A stretch of 64,000 nt of DNA from Branchiostoma floridae (taxonomy: Eukaryota; Chordata; Leptocardii; Amphioxiformes; Branchiostomatidae), in contig NC_049988.1 of assembly GCF_000003815.2 (NCBI RefSeq), positions 6,083,192 through 6,147,191 of the forward strand, read 5' to 3'. Below are positions 11,646 to 23,600 of this stretch, piece after piece (the first letter of the stretch is position 1; every line of letters begins with the position of its first letter). The notes beneath the pieces are model-generated. The model ran no database searches and was not told the origin of the DNA. It saw only the letters and a program-made list of their open reading frames with translations. A program made the translations under genes and the position numbers.

Positions 11646-14600
11646 CATTTGTTGTGGCGTGAAAGAGAAGTTATGATTGTCTCTCTGGCGTATTTCAGTT
11701 GCACTAGCCATACAAACTGTAAGTAGTATTTCGGAGCATTTCCCTACGTAACTGCAAATAAATTGCAACAACGCTTTGGGGCTTCGTATGGAAATTGTAA
11801 CCACAAATACTAAACATGCTAATTTTCCTGTTCAACACTTCAAGTCCCATCCACCACAACAACAACAACAACAATAACAACTAGCAACGAGGATAGATCA
11901 AATATACGCCATAAGACGGAAATCGTGACCGTACCTTCACGGAATAGAAGCCTGAGCTTCGAGACAGTAATGGCTTTTCGTATTATACATATATAAGTGA
12001 GCAACGGCGTGCCTTATACATGTGTAGTAATGCGCTGTGTCATATGAATAATTCATGAATGAATTTTAGATTACGTTGTGGGGAGAAAGGTGAAGATATC
12101 AATAATTAATGAAGCGGACCTTCAAAGCTGCAAGTGTTTTAGCTAAGGACATTTTGCTATTCACATGTGTGTTGTCTTTTAATATATTAGTTCGTGGTAA
12201 AACAAAAGTTGATCTGTACTTTTCTACTTTTATCCTTTTTATCAACTTTGCTGCCAACATTACTTTTTACTACTATTTCTATTTCAGACGCAATAAAGTT
12301 TGAAACAATACATTTCACAAAATGCCACAGGACAAGACCAAGGAAGACCACCAGGGTTCCCAAATCGGCATTGACCTTTGTTTAGTCAAAATCTACCCAT
12401 ATACCAAATATCATAAAAATCAATCGATAGGTTATTTTACTATGCTGGCCACAAACATCCGGAAAACACACATACATGCCTTTACCCACAGTTGACGCAT
12501 ACACACAATTGCACACACGCACACGCACGTACACACCGCACACGCACAGACACACGCACACAAAGACACGCACGTACACACATACACGTACACACATACA
12601 TAAACACTCCTCCATGTTCACAAAGATGAAGACTGCCAAAGCTGGGTTAGTCTTCACGACAAATCGCCCTTGCACTTGTACCATGACAGTGACCCTGTAT
12701 GTAGTAACCCACATGGGAACTTCTCTACCTGTCACAGGAAATAGGGCGATCCGTCATTGCTGACAGCATCAAGCAGACGGCGTTTAATTTTTCAGCAAGT
12801 TCACATAAGGATTTCAATTCCCATATCTACCTCAAAATCTCAAATAAGGCAGTGAAAGCAAAACACAAAATGACCTGTAAGTTTGTAGGAGTGTTTGTAA
12901 AACAAGGACTCTATAGTTTGCAGTAATAATAGAGTAAAATTGAAAGATGTATATCCTCACGCCAATCTGGGGACTTGCGTGACTGTGCTTGTCTATCCCT
13001 AAATTTTATACTCCAATTAAAGATAAAATAAATTACTATGCTACTAAGGCCTACGTCAGTGTTTCTAAACCGGAGCCCGGCCGGGCAGTTTTTGGGAACG
13101 AAATATACGATATAAAATGCACAAAACTATTAAAGACGTAAAATAGTTGTGGGTATTTGTGTATGTTTTACGTATACATTTTTATTTTTCGTTTCCAGAA
13201 ACAGCCCAGGCCCATGTTTGGAAATGTGACTCTAACCTACCCTGCACAGAGTGTCTATAGTATAATTTGCGGACACAAAACCGTTAGCATTTGAAATGGA
13301 TTATCCTCTAATTTATCAAGAGTTATCAAAAAAACATCAACGTTCCGCTGTAGTAGCATAGAAATCTGCTAGGGGGCCTACAATCATACTTTGTGACTTC
13401 GACGCCTACCCATATACCAAATACTGTAAATGCATTTAAGTTCGCGGGGATTTAATTTCGCGGTAGCGGGAAAAGGGACTTTTCGCGGTGGATTTAATTT
13501 CGCGGTAACACCATAGACTGCAGTCTAATACCACAATAGAAAAATATTCGCGGTAGTTTTAAGTTCGCGGTGAAGTGGTCAATTGCAATTCCAATAAATC
13601 AAATCAAATCAATTAAATCAAATCCGCGAACATTAATACACCGCGAACATTTCTGCATTTACAGTATATAGTTATAAAATAATCTAAGCATCTTGAGGTA
13701 TGCTGTCAAAAATCAAAATCACTACCGAGAACATAACCGTTTTGGTGAAGGTAAGTGGAGATCCTTACGTCTATGGGGATCTGTGTGGGGGACGGCGCTG
13801 TAGATTGAGCACGCTTCCCCTTCTTCTTCAGAACCACCAGTACCAGGATGATCAACAGCGCCACCACGGCTGCAGTACCGACACCAGCTCCCATAGCTGT
13901 GGAAAACAGAGCACACCTAACTGTCACATGAGGTCTAATTTGACTTCAAACTAGACAAAATAACCCGAAAATAGTTTCATCAGTTTGGTAGATACTGGTG
14001 GCAAAGCGCCACCTACGTCGGCTACAAATAGCGGTGAGAAGCAGCAGTCCAGTTGATGATGAAGTTGTCCGATATGCGAGCGCGATTAGCATCGAAACGT
14101 AAGCAGGTGAAAATTTCTTTGTTGTGGAAAAGAAAGCTCCAATATCCTATACAAAACATTTATTTGATGCAAAACCCGTAAAATACAGTATAGTTTGCTC
14201 TGGGTGATTTGAACAACTCGCAATCACCGTGGATTTTCGTATCCATTTTTAGCGACGCCTTAAGGGCGGAGCCGTTTTGCACATCTAAGAACAATGACTT
14301 CTCATTCTTTATAAGGGATGCCCTAGTTTAACCTCTTGCCATTTCAGTGGGATTTTTCTGTGCTTATTTTCTTGTTTGTTTTTCGTTGGTTTGGTTGTTG
14401 ACTTTGGTCTCAGATATGACAGGTTCTTACCGATGACAGCCACAGGTTCTGGTTCCGGTTCCGATGATGTTTCCGGTTCCTCTTCCTCCAGCGGCCCGTC
14501 GTACCCGGACACTTGGAACGAGCCCACGGCAACCACCCTGGTAACAAGATCACAGATATTAGATATTTACAATGGGCTAAATTTTTGACTATCAAACTAA

Positions 14601-17600
14601 CTATATCATGTCTTAATGTTGCTAAACGCAGGGGCAACAATACTGTAAATTATGGAGATAAGCTTGCAGATATACAAGAAACCCTACTTCTTTGTAACTA
14701 TAGCCCTATCACATTAAAAGCAAAGGCTGCCAATATGTTTTTAATAGTATTTTTGCTGTTGAAATTCTATGAATAAAAATCTGAAAGGAATGACACTGCC
14801 AAGATGCAAGGGTGGGAAAATTTTGTTAATGTTTTTAACGGCCTGCTATGAGTCTGTGCCCGAATTAAAGAAAGAAAAATTAAAAAAGAAAGAGAAAGAG
14901 AAAAAAAAGAGAAAGAAAGAAGTGAAAAGACCATTGAAAGATAACAAATATTGAAATTATGATACCTGTCAAAATCTGAAACGGATTGACTGTCCGATAC
15001 GCTGATGTCACTTCCGCCGGAAACGCCGGCCACGCATGACGTGTCCACCTGCGTCATGGCGCGACTTCCCAGCACCTTAACCATGACGTTGTACCGCCCG
15101 TTACCTAGGAAACGCTCGAACTCGGCTGAGTAGATCCCGTCATTTTCGACCGCATCCACACCTAAAAGATGTCAATTATTCATAAATGACACATTCCTTT
15201 TTCGCTGTAAAAAAAAATTGAAAAAAACATTATGAATATTTTTATTTGGTTGTTAAATCACACTAAATAAAATGACGCTTTTTAAACTTTTCGGTAACCC
15301 TTTTTGTCATCTCCCTTAGGACAATTTTGATTGGTTCACTTTGTACTGCAGCTATAGGTGTCGCTGCGTTTGCGAACGCATCAGTAATACAGCGACACCA
15401 ATAGCTGCAGTACAAAGTGAACCAGTCAGAATTACATGTACTCTAAGATGGGCAACATTCGGACATGGATACGTCAGAAATAAAGCTTCTGAAAAGAGTC
15501 TCTTCATTCAAATTAGCATCTTCTTGAGGGTGTTGAGAACAGAGACGACTGGCTAAACTGTAATGATAAAAAGGGCGGTTTAATAAACAAAATGGATTTG
15601 ACCTTGACCGTCGTCCTTGAGCATGACCTCTGCGTCCTTGCCGTGCGGTCTGGTGACGACAGCGGTGACGTCAGCACCGATGACGCATGCGTAGTCCTTC
15701 TCCACAAGAGCGTACAAAACCACGCTATTACCCGAGGCCAGGTCGGCTGAGGTTAGGGAGAAAGCTCCATGCACACTGATGGTAGGGACGGACAGGTCGC
15801 TGCGGCCGGAAGTGACGGAGACTTTGGTTCCCCAGCCGCAAGGCGGATCCGGATATGAGCTCATATCAGGTTCGACGTCGAAGCAGAAGTGAGTTTCCTG
15901 AAAAATTTTGCAAAATTAGTTTTCTAAATCTCAAGTCCAATTTCCAATTATCAATTTCTGCATGTAAAAATATTTTTCAATTTTCGCAAAAATTCTTTTG
16001 CATCATATGCATATGATTGACATTGATATGAAAAAAGTAATTTACTTCAGGAAAACCTCATTGATAGATACTTGTACCAAAACATTGGAAGGTGACAACT
16101 AAGACAGTTACTGAATAAATGTGTGTTATTGAACAAATCATTTGGTAAATTACAGCCTCATAACTTTCCTCCCATCACTCAAAAGTTTAAGAAAGTAAAA
16201 GTGAAAGTAATCTCGATCTAAATTTTAGTTTAGCTCACTAAAGAGCTAAAATCTTCCAATAGTCGTCTTCCAACGAAGAAACAGACAGACAGTATGTACA
16301 GGTTCACTGTACTGGAGAAATGCCCTTAGCAGAACTAATAATAGATCTTCATTTCCAGCAGCGTACAAGCCGGATGAGTGACAACAACTGAGATTCAAAC
16401 TCAAAATTTCTCGGTTCCCGAGGTATGTTTACTATTTCTACTGGACGACCTGATGACACTGACCAAATATGTAAAGTTCCACTACTAACCGTGACATGGC
16501 CTGGCATCGTGATCCGGACGGTCTTGACGTCACCGAGTGACGTCACTAACCCCTCCTCCATTCTCCAACCCACGCTGGCTTCAGAGTCTACACGTTTATG
16601 AAGGTTAGATAAGCAATGTAAGAAATGCTGAAATAGAAATCAATCTCTACAACCGGATAAAAAAAATTAAAATTACTTCCTGACGTTTCGAATGACATCC
16701 ATCACTCTTCTCGAGCATCATTGGCTAGAATGAACTGGCAGAACAATTCAACACAGAGTCTCATTGTCTACAGTTCAACATAAAAAAATTACAGGAAAGC
16801 TATTAGCTCTGCAAAACACAACATATCCTTAAAATCAAAAACAGTTAACGTTCTATGCGGTGATAGAAACCTTTACAGTTCAGAGTTTTGTCTTAGGTAT
16901 GTTATCATGAATGCAACAATTTGAAGAATTTGTCTCGTGGGCAAGGAATACTCTATTTGAAAATCTAAGGACGAAAAAGTTTTGAAACCACACTTCCTAT
17001 ATTTCGATCTCATCCTCTCCGATGGATTAACTTTTGTATAAGGGAATGAAGGATGTCCCTCTAACAAACAACTTTCATTTTCTTCAACCTCTGTACTTTT
17101 CGTAAACGTTTTGGGGAGAAAAGTTTTTTTCACGTAAAAATGAATTTGGGAGTTTTCACGAGGAATAAAACAGCTATAGATCGACACGAAAATGTAAGTA
17201 TCAAATGCTATTTCGCCGAATGTGAACTCAAGCCTCGACCCTCGAAATCTTTTCGCCACCTTTTTTCGCCTCGACGGAAGTGGAAGAAATAGATGGGCGC
17301 CGTTTCCAATAAATTGTAATCTGCGAGGATTTTCGAAGAGCGAGGGAAGAACCAGATTTTAAAGAGCGAGAGAAAAACCAGACGTTTTCTCACCAGAGTA
17401 CAGAAAGACGGCGTCCTCAGGTTGCATGTGGCAGGAGAAGATGAACTCCAGCAGGGTGTCGTTCCCAGTGCCCGGATCGACGTACACGCACTCGTGCCCA
17501 GGCTGGTCCGGGCTGACGAACGGAAGAAAAGCCGTCTTGAGAGGAACTCTGGTCGTGTCTTCGGCTTCGATGGTTCTGGAAGGGACACAGACAGGTCAAT

Positions 17601-20600
17601 AGGCAGAACAAAAGCGTTGTGGCTGAATTTACAAAGTTCTGAACCTCTATTTTCGTGCTAATGTAAGTTTTGGAACCGATGGTGTCATCTTTTCAATGTC
17701 CATTCAATACTACCTCCTTCAACACCACGGCAAATCGAATAGATGAAGTCATTTTTAAAAGGTCAAGTGAGGTCATGTTTGTAATTATTTGCACCTAGTC
17801 CTAGCAGACTGCACTACCTTGTTGAACTGTGATTGGTTAAGCCACCTAGGGCTCCTTGCACCTGGTCAGTGCACTATGCACTTAGCCTATAAAAGCGAGG
17901 ACATGCTGTACTATGCCCATTGAGCCCTTAACAATGAGGAAGCCACACGACGAAACATCTTTGTTGTGTGTCGGCTCGAATAAAGTTCCTAAACGGGGAA
18001 CATGCGGCTCCAGCGTCTTTTCTGAAGATGTGGCGTAAGTGTGAATGGTTGGCTTGAGGTTGTCTTTCTCCACATACTCTACATCATTCATCATCATCAT
18101 CATCATCGCGGGCTGCTTGCCCGGACCAAGTCCACCCTCTCCTTCCAGACGTCTCTGTCCTCCGTAGCGTTCTTTAAGGTGGGGTCACACATACGTATAT
18201 ATTCAAGTCCGTTTGAGGTGCGTATGACGCTCTTAGTCTCTACCAGGCTCCACGGGTCGCGGGAAAAATAGTACAAATTGGACAAATATAGATACATAAC
18301 ATGCCAGATGAGCTGACCGAGAAGTATGGTTAGCAACCCAGCTAACTCGTCTGACATGTTACCTGTTTACGTTTGTCCAATTTCTATTATTTCTACAACG
18401 ACCTGTGGAGCCTGGTGGAGGCAAATATTCCCATGCGCGCCTCATACGTACTTAAATATATACGCAGGTGTGACCCCACGATCCTCGACCGCAACCCCAC
18501 ATCACGAGCAAGCTGGTCTACATCATTAGTTAACATCATCATAATACTAGTATCTGCATCTCCAGTCGTGGAAACGTCGAGGCTAACACGTACACGTGCT
18601 CTTACCTGAGAATGCCGGGAAAGTTGGTGCTCCAGCGCGTGTGGTAGAAGCTCTTGCCGCCTGTGTCACGTGACAGCTGCTCCAGCATGGGATCTCCATC
18701 CGCGCCGATAGCGACGGTGTGCACGGTGTGACCCGCCACACGGAGCGCAGGGAGCACGTCCGCTATGTGCGGTAACTCGTCTTCCTGGCCGTCTGGGGGG
18801 AAGGAGATAAGGAACTATTAAGGTAGGGTGTTTTGCCCAGAAACCAGAGGTCCTGGGTTCAAATCCTGCCATGCTACCGATGTTGTAACCTTCCAAAAGG
18901 CACATGCACTTTACATGACTCTTCACACTCCACCCAGGGGTAAATGGGCACCTCACTTCAGTTAGGGATATAAAAGGCGGCAGAAGATGGAGATGGGATC
19001 CGCCTAGACAAAGTGGATAACAACTCACTGCAGGTACGGCCTCATATAAATGCTCTGGGACTACATTTTTCTTACATGTACTTATCTAAGCAAATATCAT
19101 GAAGTTATTTAGTGTGTTAACGAATTCTTTATACCCCCCTCACATTAGGCGAAAATCGATCGGACGACGAGTCTTCGTGCTCTAAATTACAAGGAGACAT
19201 GACCCTGACGGGAAGGGGGGAACTCTGCCATTTCTTCGTCGGCAGCAGGGTCATGCCTCCTCGTAATTTAGAGCTCGCAGACTCGTCGTCCGATCGATTT
19301 TCGCCTAATGTGAGGGGGGTAATAGAAGACCGACTAAACTTACCAAAATTTTACATCAAATATGTCCATAATCACATGCTTTGTGACAGACTAACCGACA
19401 AAACACGATGAACGAAGGGTTCTTTCAATGTGAAACTTTATTTTGCATTCACTCACTCGCGCACGGCCCGTAACAACAGTGGTCATTGCATTCTAATTCA
19501 GCAATTAATAATATAATGACAAGTGGGCATATACAGCTTCAAAAGCGGGGTACTAAACATTTAGATAAAACCTTCCAATATCGTTACTTGCGTTGAAAAG
19601 GAATATTATATACCTGAAATGAGAATGATCCTCCCCAGATCGTTACCCAGCAGTCCTAGCGCCTCCTGCAGACCGCTCCCGATGCTTGTTTTCCCGCCAG
19701 TAGTCATGGGCAACGCGCCGACCAGGGCATCACGGGTAGTCTCGTTCCCAATAACCGTCATCGGAGCGTTGATCGTCGCCTCGCTGTTAAACGTTACGAT
19801 CCCAAGGGAAGAACCAATGGGAAGGTTGTACACGTGACTCGTCAGAGATTGGCGAAGGTTGAAGAGAAGCTTTTTGCCCATGCTTCCAGAAGTATCCAGT
19901 ACCAAAACCTCCTTTCTAAGCTCCGTTTGGTAGAGAAACTCGAAAGTCGGGTCTGGGATGTTCATGTTTTGAGGTGGATTTTGTCCGTTGGTGAAGTCTT
20001 CCGTTGCTAAGATGGTGTCCCAAGCCGCCTGGCCAGAACAAGCGCTATCACCGGCGGTGACGGGTACTGCATGAGTCGGCTCCGGTTCCGGATACACTTC
20101 CGTTTCCGCTTCCGTTATACCGGTGGCGTTGGCGGAACCTGCTGTAGTGCCGGAGTTCGGCAGTGGCGTCGGGGTGTCCGACCCCTGGCCCGTCTCGGTG
20201 GTAGGCGCGCTTCCGTCCCAGGAGCCGAGCGCCCAGTCCCCGTCCACTCCCCACCGGTACCGTCCCCATTCCTGTACAATGTTGTCACCAGTCATCATGT
20301 TGGTGGCCAGGTACATGAAGTCGCCTGTGTAAAAAGAAGAAGTTGTGTGTGACAGCGTGATCATTTCATGACTCGGGTCATATTATGTAAAATTTAAGTC
20401 GGCATGCTTATTTCCGTAATGCGTAGACAGCCTATTTCTATTCCCCGTGATTCGTAGATATTCGCGATATGTCTTATTCACGTCATTCATAGTGAAGCTA
20501 CCAAATTTTGCCTTCCTTGATCTTCTGAATTAAGTTTAAATCGTTGTCCCCATTCCCCCATATATCAAGTTGTCCCTCTGGTCATGTCAAAAACTTTTAG

Positions 20601-23600
20601 GCTAGCCAAAAGAACGGGCACAGATAGCTGGAATGCAGTTAGAACACACTACGAATGGCAAGGAATTGCCAGGAATGGTAAAGAATTTTCATTCCGACGG
20701 CATTCCGGCTCATTCGTGCTCTCCTGTGAAGGGGCTTAATCTATAGGAAGTATAATAACTATTTAAGTCTTATAATTATTTGTCCTGATTTCGGTCACTG
20801 TAACCATTGCTGAGAGTTAACCGGCAGTCGAACAATTCTGTGAAACAAGCTAATAAATATCAATTCTATCTAAATATCAATTAATCAATAAATGAGTGCG
20901 ACAACAACCCAGAATCAATTGGCCAAAATAGTAGCTTTGTTTAGAAGCTGTGATTAGCTCTTTGACAAGCATTTTCCTCACCTGTCCTCCCGCAGGTGTT
21001 GAGTGCCCGTGCCGTAGCGCGAGTGAAGGACGCCAGGCCGTCCACTGCCGGGCCCACCCTGATCTCCGCCCGCCCGAATCTCTCCCCATGGGAGAACTGG
21101 TACGAGCCGTAGTAGTCCCACGTCCGCGGGACCAGGATCTTAACCGTGCCGAAATACGCCCGACCTAAAAAAGAAGACGTATGTAAGGTTAACGCTACTT
21201 CGAATCTGCGAAATAATCTGTCGTTTTTTAATGGTATTCAAGGACATTATGTCGATGGGAGGTGCCATACGGAAAGTAGTTCGCTCCGTCGTTCATTATA
21301 TACAGTCGCTTCTAGCTCTGACTTTCAGTATACACTATATGTATATCGCTTTTATGTGACTGACTGACTGACTGACTGACTGGCGTCGCGTGTGACGTCG
21401 TGTGTGGCGTAACTGGTAGAACGTTCGTCTCGGAATCTAGAGGTCCCAAGTTCGATCCCCGCCGTGCCCCCGACGTTGTGCCCCTGGGAAAGGCACTTTA
21501 CACGACCTTCGTCACTTCACCCAGGTGTAAAAATGGGTACATGGCTTCGGTCGGGGAGGTATAAGAAATGACTAAAGACTTTCTGTCTGTACTGTGTATG
21601 TGGCACTGTTGATTTAAGTCACTAACTTGTGTGCAGTGCCACATTGTCCTCCTGTGTCCAAAAGCAAATAGACAAAAAACTAGAGTGACATGAACTTAAT
21701 TTCGTGGGTGACGGCTTCAGAGGACCCCATTAAGTTATTCCTTATTGTTTATTTGCACATAACAAGATACTAGACAAAGCATGCGCGCAGTAGCTCAAGG
21801 ATGATATATTAGAGCTCATATCTACACTTTGACAAAGATTTACCAACACCGTGGAATAAACCGTTAACATTCGTCGTATGCCGTCGTACGATTTTGATGC
21901 AAGTCGTAGAAATTTCCAGCATGTTGTCACCGTACTATCTACAACTGAGGCTCGTAGACAACAATTTCTATACAAATCAGCAGAATTTCGTACGATGATC
22001 GTGCGACGAATGTGAAAGGGGTTTAAAGAACGTGCTAGACTTATTCTAAGATACGCGGGAATAGAACACTATAGTCACCTAAGACTCTAGAACATGCTGA
22101 GAAGGTGACAAATCTGATTAACTTTGATACCCCAGATTGTGGTAAAATGTGCGGTAAAATTCCCAGGTAACTTGAAAGTGATCCCTTCCTTCTACATTAC
22201 AAAGAGTTTTTGTCCTTACCTTCACCAGTAAACTTTGAATTCAAGATTTCCAACTTCCTTAATATGCTTTTTGCTCAAAAGTTTATTATGCAAATCCATG
22301 GTATATCATTTTTTGTCCTTTTTTTCTGTTACCGTTTTTTTTGCTCTTGTGTGTCTGTCGAAATGTCAGCGAAAAACAAAAACTGTCTTTTACTCCAAAT
22401 TTCCCGGACTCACGGACGAACAGAAAGCTGCTATCCTTTAAAAATCACATAAACCGGAAAATTATACAAAAAATGTCGCTTAGATTCTAAACTAAAACCA
22501 ACCCCAAATTTTCCAGATACAATAATATATTACATGCGCATACATTATTGACAAACACTGTTCTGTTTACATGTATATTTCTATGTTTCTACTACTTTCC
22601 CAAGTACGCGTACTTGCATATAAAAGTATTCAAGTCAAACCCAGTGCTACAGTTATTTGCTAACGTACCTCCAGTCGCGGCGAACAGCTGGTATGACGCC
22701 TCCGTGAACTTGACCCTGAGCGAGGTCAGCAGAGCCCCGTCCTCCGGCACGGACTCGGCGATGGCGACCACCACGTCCTGGTAGGCGTTATTCTGTAGGC
22801 GTGCTGCACCGCTGACACGGAAACAACCTGGGGGAAGAAATTGTTTTTCTTTTTATCTTAAAACAATTTCCAGGGTTGGACAAATTTTCAAAAATTGTTC
22901 TATCGGGCAAGAACATGAAAAATTTACTTACACGAAATTCAAATGTGATTCTATATACATTTTTCAAGGGAATTCTTATCATTGCTTCTATTTTTCTCTG
23001 CTGACCATTGCTTGATGTCATGACTGTAAAAAGTAACAAGTAGATAAAAAAAAATCTCACTCAAAGGAAACATCTTACTTGCCCGATTGGGCTAGTGGGG
23101 TAGGACAAGTACTTTCACTAGCTCTGGACAATAGGGCTAGGGGACTTGTCCAACCCTGAAGCACCTTATGACTGTTGAGATTTTTTTTTCTGGCACCAGT
23201 GCGCCATTTTTGCGTAGCAAGTCGGCAACGCCAAAGGTGACCATCAAGTCTTGGTAAGCATTTTTCAGTACGTGTACTACATCGCTTGTAACGGAAACAA
23301 CATTGCAGAAGAAAAAAAGACAGAGAAACTTGCCACATGGTAGGAACAACATTATACTCTAAGCGCAAGGGAGTACTTAGGGCGCGGTCACATAGGTCGT
23401 ACGATTTTGATGCCATAGGATTTTCAAGCAGACTGTGACATAACCGACCACCGAGAAGGATCCAAAACAGCCTTTTGAGTACCAAGACAGTTGAACTTGG
23501 CAAGACACGCAAAAGGCTGTCCTCCAATTGCAAAAAGCGATTGCACGACCTATGTGACTGCGCTCTTAGGGGGAAATTGTAAGAAACGAATGCAGATATT

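Noticed and set aside
11446-11804. Cys/Val-rich ORFs on the minus strand
   Set aside because: Translation of an AC microsatellite.
21400-21480. Possible tRNA gene
   Set aside because: Only box A and box B-like sequence; no acceptor or anticodon stem, and the sequence is repeated as a SINE.
23075-23533. 152-codon minus ORF upstream of gene A exon 2
   Set aside because: Runs through a foldback element and contains a diverged copy-like stretch of exon 2 flank; no coherent domain.
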